DNA of 14,771 bases from JBFWIL01 sp050256015 (GTDB lineage: Bacteria; Bacteroidota; Bacteroidia; Bacteroidales; Prolixibacteraceae). Made by a program: the position numbers and the translations under genes. The stretch spans positions 1 to 14,771 of the forward strand of contig JBFWIL010000037.1 of assembly GCA_050256015.1 (NCBI GenBank), written 5' to 3'. Below the pieces are notes generated by a model. The model saw nothing but the letters and a program-made list of their open reading frames with translations, ran no database searches and was not told the origin of the DNA. The stretch's first letter is position 1. Each line of letters begins with the position of its first letter. This document shows positions 8,116 through 14,771 of the stretch, one piece after another.

Positions 8116-9450
8116 TTATTGAAACAGCTTAATAATGTCATTGGCATTGGCATAAAGTACCAGGGCAAGAAGCAAAATCATTCCGGTGATCTGGGCATAT
8201 TCCATGAATTTTTCTCCCGGTTTGCGTCCGGTGATCATCTCGAACAAGAGAAACATCACATGACCGCCATCCAGTGCAGGAATAGGCAGCAGGTTCATAA
8301 TTCCGAGGATAATAGACAAAAATGCGGTCATATTCCAGAACGAATACCAGTCCCATGCCCCGGGGAAAATATTGCCAATGGCAATAAACCCGCCAAGAGA
8401 CTCATACGCTTTTGTTTCAGGAGAAAAGATCAGTCTGAACTGTTTCAGGTAATCCCTGATTGTGGAAAATCCTCTTTTTATTCCGGCAGGGAAAGACTCA
8501 ACAAGACTGTATCTCCGGGTCTCAAATTCCAGAAATCCGGTGGCGCTTTCCAGAAATTCAAGCTGGAAACCCAGCAAACCGTCTTCACCTACCGTAACCG
8601 GAATGCTATGCTGCCGGTCGCCGCGCAGCAACTCAACCTGAATCGTTTGTTCCCGATGTCGTTTCAAATAGCGGGCAAACTGATCATGAAATTGGAACTG
8701 CTGTCCGTCCACCGCAAGAAAAACATCTCCTTTTTCAAGTCCGGCCGCTTCGGCAGGAGTTCCTCTCATAACCCGGCCCACCCGGAAACCAAACGGCAAA
8801 CGCGGAGTGATTACCTCCCTGCTTTTTATAAGCAGGGCAATATCTTCCGTACTGATATCCACATCCTGTCGCTTTCCGTTTCGTAAAACCTGAATGGTCT
8901 GTGCATGATCAAGCACCACCGTGGGAATGATCTTGTTAAAATCGGCAATGTATTGTCCGTCGACAGACAAAATCTTATCGCCGTTTTGCAGTCCGATTTG
9001 TTCTCCGGGTTCCTGTACCGCGATGCCGTACTTTACATTTTCGGTGGGAAGATAGGCTGTTCCCCAGGCATACATGACCCCGATGTAAATAACAAATGCA
9101 AAAATGAAATTCATCAACACCCCGCCAGTCATAATCAACAGACGCTGATAAGGTCTTTTGGCACGGAATTCCCATGGTTTGGGGGGGAGGAGCATTGCTT
9201 CGCGGTCCATCGACTCATCAATCATACCCGAAATTTTCACATAACCGCCCAGGGGAAGCCATCCGATACCATATTCCGTTTCCCCCTTTTTTGTCTTAAA
9301 CAGAGAAAACCAGGGATTAAAAAAAAGATAAAACTTCTCCACCCGGGTCTTGAAAAGACGGGCAAAGGCAAAATGCCCAAACTCATGGAGAATCACGAGA
9401 ATGGACAAACTAAGAACCAGTTGGGCAGCTTTGATGAGTATTTGTTCCAT
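8116..9450 (-). CDS. rseP: RseP-type site-2 zinc metalloprotease (M50)
   Basis: This polytopic inner-membrane protease cuts substrates within the membrane; the best-known family member releases the envelope-stress sigma factor after anti-sigma cleavage. The first transmembrane helix carries the zinc-binding HEFGH (residues 22-26), with the catalytic Glu23. The third zinc ligand is Asp394 in PIPALDGGH, near the C-terminus. Further family marks are GGYVKISGM and two PDZ regions at about residues 140-205 and 220-295, as in E. coli RseP. The length of 444 residues is normal. It starts 14 bp after the dxr stop, and this dxr-rseP pairing is common in bacteria. No anti-sigma or sigma factor gene lies nearby, so the substrate cannot be told from this window. 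Confidence 0.95.
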   Translation of the reverse strand: MEQILIKAAQLVLSLSILVILHEFGHFAFARLFKTRVEKFYLFFNPWFSLFKTKKGETEYGIGWLPLGGYVKISGMIDESMDREAMLLPPKPWEFRAKRPYQRLLIMTGGVLMNFIFAFVIYIGVMYAWGTAYLPTENVKYGIAVQEPGEQIGLQNGDKILSVDGQYIADFNKIIPTVVLDHAQTIQVLRNGKRQDVDISTEDIALLIKSREVITPRLPFGFRVGRVMRGTPAEAAGLEKGDVFLAVDGQQFQFHDQFARYLKRHREQTIQVELLRGDRQHSIPVTVGEDGLLGFQLEFLESATGFLEFETRRYSLVESFPAGIKRGFSTIRDYLKQFRLIFSPETKAYESLGGFIAIGNIFPGAWDWYSFWNMTAFLSIILGIMNLLPIPALDGGHVMFLLFEMITGRKPGEKFMEYAQITGMILLLALVLYANANDIIKLFQ

Positions 9451-9464
9451 ACTGTTAAATCTAT

Positions 9465-10631
9465 CTATGAATAACTATTCTGTTTGATTACGGATGCGGT
9501 TAACAACCGGGTTTCCTTGTCAGTTTGCACATAATCTTCCAATACCGGATTTTTCACATAGTACATACGCTGCATGACCTCCCCAATGATACGAGACATA
9601 TCCAGGAAACTGATTTTTTCCTTCAGAAAAGCCTGTACCACGACCTCATTGGCCGCATTAAGAATACAGGGCATGTTCCCCCCTTGTTTCAAAGCATCAA
9701 AAGACAACGCAAGATTACAAAAAATTTCCGGATCAGGCTGTTCGAAAGTCAGACTGGGATAATCCAGAAAGCTAAAACGTTTAAAAACAGAATGTAACCG
9801 ATGAGGAAAATGCAAAGCGTATTGAATGGGTACCTTCATGTCGGGTAGTCCCATCTGGGCTTTCAGCGATCCGTCCCGAAATTGTACCAGGGAATGCACA
9901 ATACTCTGCGGATGAATAACCACATCAATCTGATCAGGCTCCAGATCAAAAAGCCATTTGGCTTCAATTACCTCAAACCCCTTGTTCATCATGCTGGCCG
10001 AATCAACAGTAATTTTCGCACCCATATTCCAGTTCGGATGTTTTAAGGCATCGGCCTTACTGACCCTGGCCAGTTGTTCCCTGGAAAATCCGCGGAACGG
10101 TCCTCCGGAAGCCGTCAGATAAATCTTTTCAACCTCATTCATGTGTTCTCCCGCCAGACACTGAAAAATGGCCGAGTGTTCCGAATCGACCGGATAGATG
10201 TTCACATTTTTCTCCAGGGCTTCCCGCGTAATGATTTCCCCGGCTACCACCAGGGTTTCCTTATTGGCCAGAGCCACCGGCTTACCAGACCGTATGGCCT
10301 GCAGGGTAGGAAACAAACCGGCATATCCGACCAAAGCCGACATGACCAGGTCTACCGAATCCAACTCCACCACCTGGTTCAGGGCTTCTCTCCCGGCAAA
10401 AACCTTAACCGGCTCATTTTTAAGCGCATCCCGCACATAGCCATAGCGGTTCTCATTGGTAACCACCACCATATTGGGTTTGAATTCCCGGGCCTGTTTC
10501 ACCAGCAGATCCACATTGTTATTGGCAGTCAGCACTTCCGCTTCAAAATGATCCGGATTCTGCCCGATCACCTCCAGGGTCTGTGTACCGATCGATCCAG
10601 TCGATCCCAGAATGGCTATGCGTTTCTTCAT
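9465..10631 (-). CDS. dxr: 1-deoxy-D-xylulose 5-phosphate reductoisomerase
   Basis: The enzyme makes 2-C-methyl-D-erythritol 4-phosphate from DXP using NADPH, the committed step of the MEP isoprenoid pathway in the cytoplasm. Visible motifs are the dinucleotide-binding GSTGSIG (residues 9-15), LANKETLVVAG, the metal-binding PVDSEHSA (Asp149, Glu151), the flexible-loop region NMGAKITVDSASMMNKGFE with Glu220, and HPQSIVHSLV. Its 388 residues match the family. I take the ATG at 10629-10631; an in-frame GTG directly before it is possible. It begins 8 bp after the M23 gene stop, so translation is probably coupled. Also called ispC. Confidence 0.97.
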   Translation of the reverse strand: MKKRIAILGSTGSIGTQTLEVIGQNPDHFEAEVLTANNNVDLLVKQAREFKPNMVVVTNENRYGYVRDALKNEPVKVFAGREALNQVVELDSVDLVMSALVGYAGLFPTLQAIRSGKPVALANKETLVVAGEIITREALEKNVNIYPVDSEHSAIFQCLAGEHMNEVEKIYLTASGGPFRGFSREQLARVSKADALKHPNWNMGAKITVDSASMMNKGFEVIEAKWLFDLEPDQIDVVIHPQSIVHSLVQFRDGSLKAQMGLPDMKVPIQYALHFPHRLHSVFKRFSFLDYPSLTFEQPDPEIFCNLALSFDALKQGGNMPCILNAANEVVVQAFLKEKISFLDMSRIIGEVMQRMYYVKNPVLEDYVQTDKETRLLTASVIKQNSYS

Positions 10632-10639
10632 CACGAAAA

Positions 10640-11509
10640 TTAAAAATCAATGTATTGCTCCGGATCCAGAGGAGTTCCATGATGCCACAACTCAAAATGC
10701 AGGTGGGGACCTGTGGTCAGCTCTCCGGTGTTTCCCATCAGCGCGATCACTTCTCCGGCATTAACGTGATCGCCCGTTTTCTTTAGTAATTCCGAATTGT
10801 GTTTATAAACGGAAACCAGGCCGTCATCATGCTGTACATAAATCACATAACCGGCTTCGACAGTCCAGCCCGAAAAAATCACGGTTCCGTCCAGAACAGA
10901 TGAGATCCGTGAACCCGGCAAACCCACAATATCAACGGCAAAATGATCAATGGTCTTATCAAATCCCTGGGAAACCATTCCCTGAAGCGGGGTAAAAAAA
11001 TGTATCCTGGCGATGTTCTTCTGCTGCGTATTATCCCGCTGCAGGGACAAATCCAAACGCTCTTCCAGCAGATTCTGATAAAACAGTGAATCGTGATTAT
11101 ACTCAGGAAATTCAATTTCGACAGGACTTACTATGGTATCCAGATCATATTCCGGGGCTTCGGGAATTTCTCCCTGGATAACCGAACGGATGCTGTGAAA
11201 AAAATGGTCCCGAAGCCTGATTTGCTGTTCCAGCGAATCCGCCAGTATGGCATTACGCACCATCATATTTCGGACATCCTCGGAGGGATAACCCGGAATC
11301 AACTGTCTGGCAGGAGTATACGCAACAATCAGTACCGTGATAAAAACCAGCAGCAACCCCCCAAAAAGTCCCATAATCAACACATTCATACGTGTCAGCC
11401 TTGCACTCCAGACCGTCTGGAATGTGGCATCGTTATAAATAATGAACCTGTAACGGTTCTTCAGCCGCTGAATGATCTTTTCCTTTTTTTCTTTTTTGTT
11501 CATGCCCAT
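10640..11509 (-). CDS. Membrane-anchored M23 (LytM-type) peptidase
   Basis: This is a predicted zinc endopeptidase or peptidoglycan-binding protein acting in the periplasm. From the N-terminus there is a lysine-rich cytoplasmic segment of about 40 residues, one transmembrane helix (about 42-64), a linker with likely helical or coiled-coil character (80-165), and a C-terminal M23 domain (170-289). The metal ligands His189 and Asp193 (HFAVD) and the HLHFE motif (His269, His271) are intact, so the domain may be catalytically active. The ATG at 11507-11509 is preceded by GGAG nine bases upstream; another ATG lies at 11503. An in-frame TTG at 11524 is less likely. It is the first gene of the M23-dxr-rseP group and follows the tRNA terminator. 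Its substrate bond cannot be told from the sequence. Confidence 0.9.
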   Translation of the reverse strand: MGMNKKEKKEKIIQRLKNRYRFIIYNDATFQTVWSARLTRMNVLIMGLFGGLLLVFITVLIVAYTPARQLIPGYPSEDVRNMMVRNAILADSLEQQIRLRDHFFHSIRSVIQGEIPEAPEYDLDTIVSPVEIEFPEYNHDSLFYQNLLEERLDLSLQRDNTQQKNIARIHFFTPLQGMVSQGFDKTIDHFAVDIVGLPGSRISSVLDGTVIFSGWTVEAGYVIYVQHDDGLVSVYKHNSELLKKTGDHVNAGEVIALMGNTGELTTGPHLHFELWHHGTPLDPEQYIDF

Positions 11510-11521
11510 TTTTGCAATCTC

Positions 11522-11529
11522 CAAAATTA
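11522..11529 (-). promoter_or_regulatory. Possible -7 box for the M23-dxr-rseP operon (TAATTTTG)
   Basis: TAATTTTG on the minus strand matches TAnnTTTG and is the only such match between the tRNA terminator and the M23 start. It lies just 12 bp before the ATG at 11509 and overlaps the GGAG ribosome-binding site, so a transcript from it would be nearly leaderless. No -33 box is visible. Confidence 0.2.
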
Positions 11530-11563
11530 TAAAGAATTAGCAGACTGCCATCATCTTCCTGAT

Positions 11564-11605
11564 AAAAAAAATCGCAACCAACTATAATTCAAGTCGATTG
11601 CGATT
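11564..11605 (-). terminator. Rho-independent terminator of the initiator tRNA gene
   Basis: On the minus strand, AATCGCAATCGACT pairs with AGTTGGTTGCGATT around an 8-nt loop (TGAATTAT). This gives a 14-bp stem with two G-T wobbles, followed by a run of eight T (two overlapping the stem end). It begins 8 nt after the tRNA 3' end and isolates the tRNA from the M23 gene. Confidence 0.88.
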
Positions 11606-11613
11606 CTCAAATG

Positions 11614-11686
<73 letters not shown>

Positions 11687-11752
11687 ATATTTAAGGTTAA
11701 ATACTATTTGTCCTTTTTTATTATACGGGCCGATTTACCCTCATTGCGGTTG

Positions 11753-11783
11753 CAAAGGTACATCATTTTTTACGAATTGCAAA
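11753..11783 (-). promoter_or_regulatory. Promoter of the initiator tRNA (TTTG-N19-TACCTTTG)
   Basis: On the minus strand TTTG (11780-11783), a 19-bp spacer and TACCTTTG (11753-11760) match the Bacteroidota primary promoter consensus in both boxes and in spacing. Transcription would begin near 11747, about 60 nt before the mature tRNA 5' end. This is the best promoter in the window. Confidence 0.8.
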
Positions 11784-11838
11784 CCTTTAACCTGGAATTT
11801 TAAAAATGATGCCAGGATAAATTATCCCCCGCGTAATA

Positions 11839-12003
11839 TCACAAAATTTTCTCCAAGCATTCCGGTAAAAAGCGGACAGCTCCTTTTATAGCCGGATACA
11901 TTTCCGCCACAAACTCCTGATCTCCGGTAAAAAGATAATGCTCCAGGACATAATTAATCGTTGATCCATAATCTGGTTTGCTGATTTTTATCAAATTCAG
12001 GTC
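11839..12003 (-). pseudogene. Remnant of an (alpha/alpha)6-barrel glycosidase
   Basis: In one minus-strand frame, 54 codons read as a coherent protein ending at a TGA (11839-11841). The core YVLEHYLFTGDQEF followed by EMYPAIKGAVRFL resembles the mid-barrel segment of (alpha/alpha)6 glycosidases such as GH78, GH95 and related families, where a helix ending in YLYTGD and the phrase YPxxK are frequent. There is no ATG start; a TGA lies just upstream in frame, at 12004-12006, and the stop follows at once where real enzymes run on for hundreds of residues. I therefore read it as a relic left by deletion or recombination. It begins 32 bp after the stop of the beta-propeller gene, on the same strand. 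The exact family cannot be told from 54 residues. Confidence 0.5.
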
Positions 12004-12035
12004 TCAGCGGACTGGCAGAAACAATCAGAACAACA

Positions 12036-13142
12036 TTACCGAATCCCGAACACAAAAGGGGAAGCTGTCTGGTATTTCCCTCCCTGGGAAGTTACAAACA
12101 GGTGCGTGGGCTTTCCGTCACACATCAACAGCTGAGGGCGTTCAAAGCGTCCGTAACGCCTCAGATGAGCAGGAGCCGGCGGCTCCTGTCTGTAGCGGGA
12201 CATGCCGAAATAACTGATCTTGGGCTCCGACCAGTGAACACCATCGTTCGAATCCAGGATAATGCCCACCTCATGGTCAAACCGGCCCATATCCCTGGCC
12301 AGCATATAATACTTCCCCTTTCCCCGGAATACACAGGCATCCTCCAGCTGCCGGTTGTTACCCAGGGACGAATAGTCGACAACGGGATTTCCCGCATAAC
12401 GTTCATAAGGACCTTCCACCTGTTTGGCAACAGCCAGTCCGTATTTGCGGTTTCCCCGGATATTTGGATCCGCCGGATGCTCATATTCCGCTGTATTCCA
12501 GGATTTGTAATATAACCAGCATGCTCCGTCGGGCTGTTGCAGAAATGCCGGGTTGGTGGTACAGTGGTCATCCCAGGCACCTTCCGGACCTGCTTCAAGC
12601 AGGGGTCTGTCGGGGCGTTTCCAGGGGCCGTCTAACGACCCGGCCGTAGCCAGACCAATCCTTTTGGTATTCGTTTTCCCATTGGAATTGCCGATATAAA
12701 ACAGACAATATTTACCGTCAACAAACTGTATATGCGGATTATGACAGGTTGTTCCGTCAAACCAGCCTTCTCCGCGCGGGGCCAGGACCGTTTCCAGCAC
12801 CGTATAAGGACCTTCTGGCTCTGAAGCCACCGCATGTACAATTTCCGAGGCGTTGATCCAGCCTCCCATCCCCTTGCGGGCATCCCAGCGGGAGAAAAAC
12901 ACATGGATCCTGCCTTCGGGATCCAGAATAGGACTGCAGCCCCAAACATAATATCCTTCCAGTTCCAGAATCCGGCCCAGAGGTCTCAGACGTTTTGAAA
13001 AAGAAGAAATATCGCGATCTGCATACTGTTTTTCCTGCAGAGAGGCCCAGCCCGCCAGGCCGGCCCCGTACAGCAAACCTCCCGTCAGGAAGGATTGCCG
13101 AATAAAATGACGTCTGTTTAGCATGTTATTTTTAATATTCAT
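12036..13142 (-). CDS. Tat-exported five-bladed beta-propeller, GH43-like glycoside hydrolase
   Basis: The protein looks like an exported glycosidase of the GH43/GH32/GH117-like five-bladed propeller superfamily. The N-terminus has a twin-arginine signal, NRRHFIRQS (Arg10, Arg11), then a hydrophobic stretch to about residue 33. The rest shows repeated blade signatures: GCSPILDPEGRIHVFFSRWD (69-88), HNPHIQFVDGKYCLFYIG (134-151), TNPAFLQQPDGACWLYYK (196-213), and LEDACVFRGKGKYYMLARD (266-284). Glu267 sits where many GH43-type enzymes have the acid Glu; this is inference. It ends naturally at TASPFVFGIR, as a last blade strand would. The ATG at 13140-13142 directly follows the upstream gene's TGA, so translation is probably coupled; a second ATG at 13124 would keep the Tat signal. 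Substrate and GH family number cannot be set from the sequence. Confidence 0.75.
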   Translation of the reverse strand: MNIKNNMLNRRHFIRQSFLTGGLLYGAGLAGWASLQEKQYADRDISSFSKRLRPLGRILELEGYYVWGCSPILDPEGRIHVFFSRWDARKGMGGWINASEIVHAVASEPEGPYTVLETVLAPRGEGWFDGTTCHNPHIQFVDGKYCLFYIGNSNGKTNTKRIGLATAGSLDGPWKRPDRPLLEAGPEGAWDDHCTTNPAFLQQPDGACWLYYKSWNTAEYEHPADPNIRGNRKYGLAVAKQVEGPYERYAGNPVVDYSSLGNNRQLEDACVFRGKGKYYMLARDMGRFDHEVGIILDSNDGVHWSEPKISYFGMSRYRQEPPAPAHLRRYGRFERPQLLMCDGKPTHLFVTSQGGKYQTASPFVFGIR

Positions 13143-14771
13143 TCAACGTTGCAGGGTGACGGCCATCAACCCGATCACCACATCATTGGTCCGGGTTTCC
13201 AGGCTCAGGCTCCGGAGTTTCCTGTCCGGGTCCAAAGGCAAATCCAGCAGTGAAGCTGCCCCTCCATCGATGCGGTTGGTCCGGTTCCGGCCAAGCACCG
13301 GATAGCTTTGCATATGCCATTCCCCTGTTTTCAGCCAGAGACGGGGAGGTCTGGGAGCATCCACCCGGAAAGCCAGTCCGTCTTCATAATAATCCTGTTC
13401 CAGGGGCCACCAGTTGTCGGGACTCACCAGGTCGAGCCTATCACTGCTGCCATCGGCATAATTCACCGTAATCCGTCCGTTTACCATCCGGCTTTGCATG
13501 TGGTGTGCAGATCCGGCCATCAGCAGGTAGAGATGGGAAGCCTTACCCGACAGAGGTAAAGACACCGAATCCGGATAGTTATTCCATTTCGAACTGAACA
13601 GCACATTAGATTTTTCTTCGGACGAAACAGCAAAAGGTATTCCTTGGGGGGAAACAATGCGGTTTCCCTTTCCGGAAGTTTCGCGCAAACCGGTATCGTC
13701 AATCTCCGCTTCCTCCCGGAAGGAGCACCAGTCGCCAATGCCCTGCACCGGAATGCTGAGCGTGGGATAAGGAGAACGGGGTGAATAATATTGTTTTTCA
13801 AAAATGCGGTTTACCCTGTCATTAAAATAGCTCTCCAGCAGCTGAGGTTCAAAGCAAACCTGATTCCCCGAACTCAGCTTCCAGTTGACAGCCTTTCCTT
13901 CCAGAATTGTTTTACCGTTTTCACTCAGGCTGATCCGGTTGGAGCCAGGTACCAGTGCTCCACACGGAACATCCGTAATCCTGGAATCCGAACGGGGAGC
14001 CAGTTCCACATTTTTCCGGAAACTTCCGACCTGCAGTTCTCCCTTCAGGCTCCGGGTCTGGTTGTTACGAATGCAAAACTGCAGTTCTCCCGGCTTCTGC
14101 TCATCCGGAGCGATCAGCTCAAGCGGTTCACGCAGTTCAAAAGACAGGGGCTGCCACCAGATGAGATCTTCCTGTTTCAGCCGGACAAAGAAGGTTCTCC
14201 AGCCCTTTTCTCCCTGAAGAAGGGCATGCAGCATCTTTTCCGTATAAACCATCTCTGCGAGGATCTGCTGGGGATCATATACTTCCAGCAGCCGCGCTTC
14301 TTTTAATTGCAGGGACAACGCTTCTCCGCGGGCAAGAAAGGCAGGAAGCTCCGGACATTCCGGAGAATTTCCTGTCCATTCCACCTCAATCCGGGAACGC
14401 TCCCCGGGAGGAGTAACGATTTCCATCTGCGGAGTCCCGACAGCCTCCGTCAACAGTTTCCAGCTGACCGGCCTGCCGTTCACCCGCACTGCTTTTGGCC
14501 TATCAAACCGGGCACGGAGCCGCAGCCGGAAACTTACTTCCTGAGGAAAACGGGAAGACAGCTCATAGCGATCTAGTTTTCCTGTTTGCCGGAACTGCAG
14601 ACTGAAATCGGGACTTTCAAATTCGGCATACGTCCATTTCCCGGGCCAACCGGGACTAACTCGTACCGTTTTGCTGATCAGATCGGGTTCCAACCCGAAA
14701 AGTCCCTCCACCAGAGCCCGGGAAGCCATTCCGACGGGATCGGCAAAATCACGGTACAGCTCACCGCGAAA
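13143..14771 (-). CDS. DUF4450-like CAZyme-associated protein, C-terminal 542 residues
   Basis: The frame is open to the right edge, so the N-terminus is outside the window; the ATG at 14729 is internal and not the real start. The visible part opens with the end of an (alpha/alpha)6-type barrel: ELYRDFADPVGMASRALVEG and GLFGLEPDLISKTVRVSPGWP, the phrasing found where such barrels meet a C-terminal beta-sandwich. A beta-rich domain follows (VRVNGRPVSW). Then come middle segments of about 250 residues and a C-terminal sandwich with LYLLMAGSAHHMQSRMVNG and DNWWPLEQDYYEDG. The whole resembles Bacteroidota DUF4450 proteins from polysaccharide utilisation loci; I recall this family from memory and cannot confirm it here. 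Catalytic residues of such barrels would lie outside the window. It is directly coupled to the propeller gene. Confidence 0.6.
   Translation of the reverse strand, partial: FRGELYRDFADPVGMASRALVEGLFGLEPDLISKTVRVSPGWPGKWTYAEFESPDFSLQFRQTGKLDRYELSSRFPQEVSFRLRLRARFDRPKAVRVNGRPVSWKLLTEAVGTPQMEIVTPPGERSRIEVEWTGNSPECPELPAFLARGEALSLQLKEARLLEVYDPQQILAEMVYTEKMLHALLQGEKGWRTFFVRLKQEDLIWWQPLSFELREPLELIAPDEQKPGELQFCIRNNQTRSLKGELQVGSFRKNVELAPRSDSRITDVPCGALVPGSNRISLSENGKTILEGKAVNWKLSSGNQVCFEPQLLESYFNDRVNRIFEKQYYSPRSPYPTLSIPVQGIGDWCSFREEAEIDDTGLRETSGKGNRIVSPQGIPFAVSSEEKSNVLFSSKWNNYPDSVSLPLSGKASHLYLLMAGSAHHMQSRMVNGRITVNYADGSSDRLDLVSPDNWWPLEQDYYEDGLAFRVDAPRPPRLWLKTGEWHMQSYPVLGRNRTNRIDGGAASLLDLPLDPDRKLRSLSLETRTNDVVIGLMAVTLQR

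Noticed and set aside
8119..8886. A 255-codon plus-strand frame antisense to rseP
   Set aside because: The opposite strand encodes a complete M50 protease with its zinc motifs and PDZ domains; the antisense frame has no family resemblance.
11960..12040. A frameshifted C-terminal extension of the propeller protein past its stop at 12036
   Set aside because: The +1 frame is open for some 25 codons after the stop, but the protein already ends in a typical last blade strand, and the extension has no family resemblance.

Overview
This 14.8-kb window comes from the chromosome of a member of the Bacteroidota, most likely a Bacteroidales or Marinilabiliales-type organism. Three things support this. 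The proteins belong to Bacteroidota-typical families (a DUF4837 lipoprotein, an M23 peptidase with an N-terminal anchor, and C-terminal topoisomerase repeats). Putative promoters fit the Bacteroidota sigma-factor pattern TTTG-N19-TAnnTTTG, most clearly upstream of the tRNA. Shine-Dalgarno sequences are mostly weak. There are no IS elements, phage genes or CRISPR arrays.

The left part (1-4626) holds two divergent housekeeping genes. topA (DNA topoisomerase I, minus strand, 3' end outside the window) and a class A penicillin-binding protein (plus strand) share a 215-bp intergenic region. In it, two -7-like boxes sit back to back on opposite strands. The PBP gene then runs tail to tail, with no spacer at all, into an agmatine catabolism pair (aguA-aguB, minus strand, 4627-6570). 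Agmatine deiminase makes N-carbamoylputrescine, and N-carbamoylputrescine amidase releases putrescine.

The middle part (6668-11509) is a minus-strand run of cell-envelope and isoprenoid genes, in transcription order: M23 (LytM-type) peptidase, dxr/ispC, rseP-type site-2 protease, tatA, and a DUF4837 lipoprotein. The first three are tightly packed and probably co-transcribed. tatA and the lipoprotein gene are separated by longer gaps, and tatA may have its own promoter. Upstream of this run is an initiator tRNA gene with its own promoter and a strong rho-independent terminator.

The right part (about 11839-14771) is different in character. Two coupled minus-strand genes look like polysaccharide or glycan utilisation genes: the C-terminal part of a large DUF4450-like (alpha/alpha)6-barrel protein, directly followed by a Tat-exported five-bladed beta-propeller of the GH43-like superfamily. 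Downstream of them is a 54-codon fragment resembling the middle of an (alpha/alpha)6 glycosidase barrel. It has no plausible start and stops early, so it is probably a relic of a lost CAZyme gene. This marks the junction between accessory carbohydrate-degradation genes and the core genome.

Most of the window is ordinary core genome. The points most worth checking are the CAZyme pair with the adjacent relic, the divergent promoter arrangement, the tail-to-tail stops without a terminator, and the T1/T72 mismatch of the initiator tRNA.
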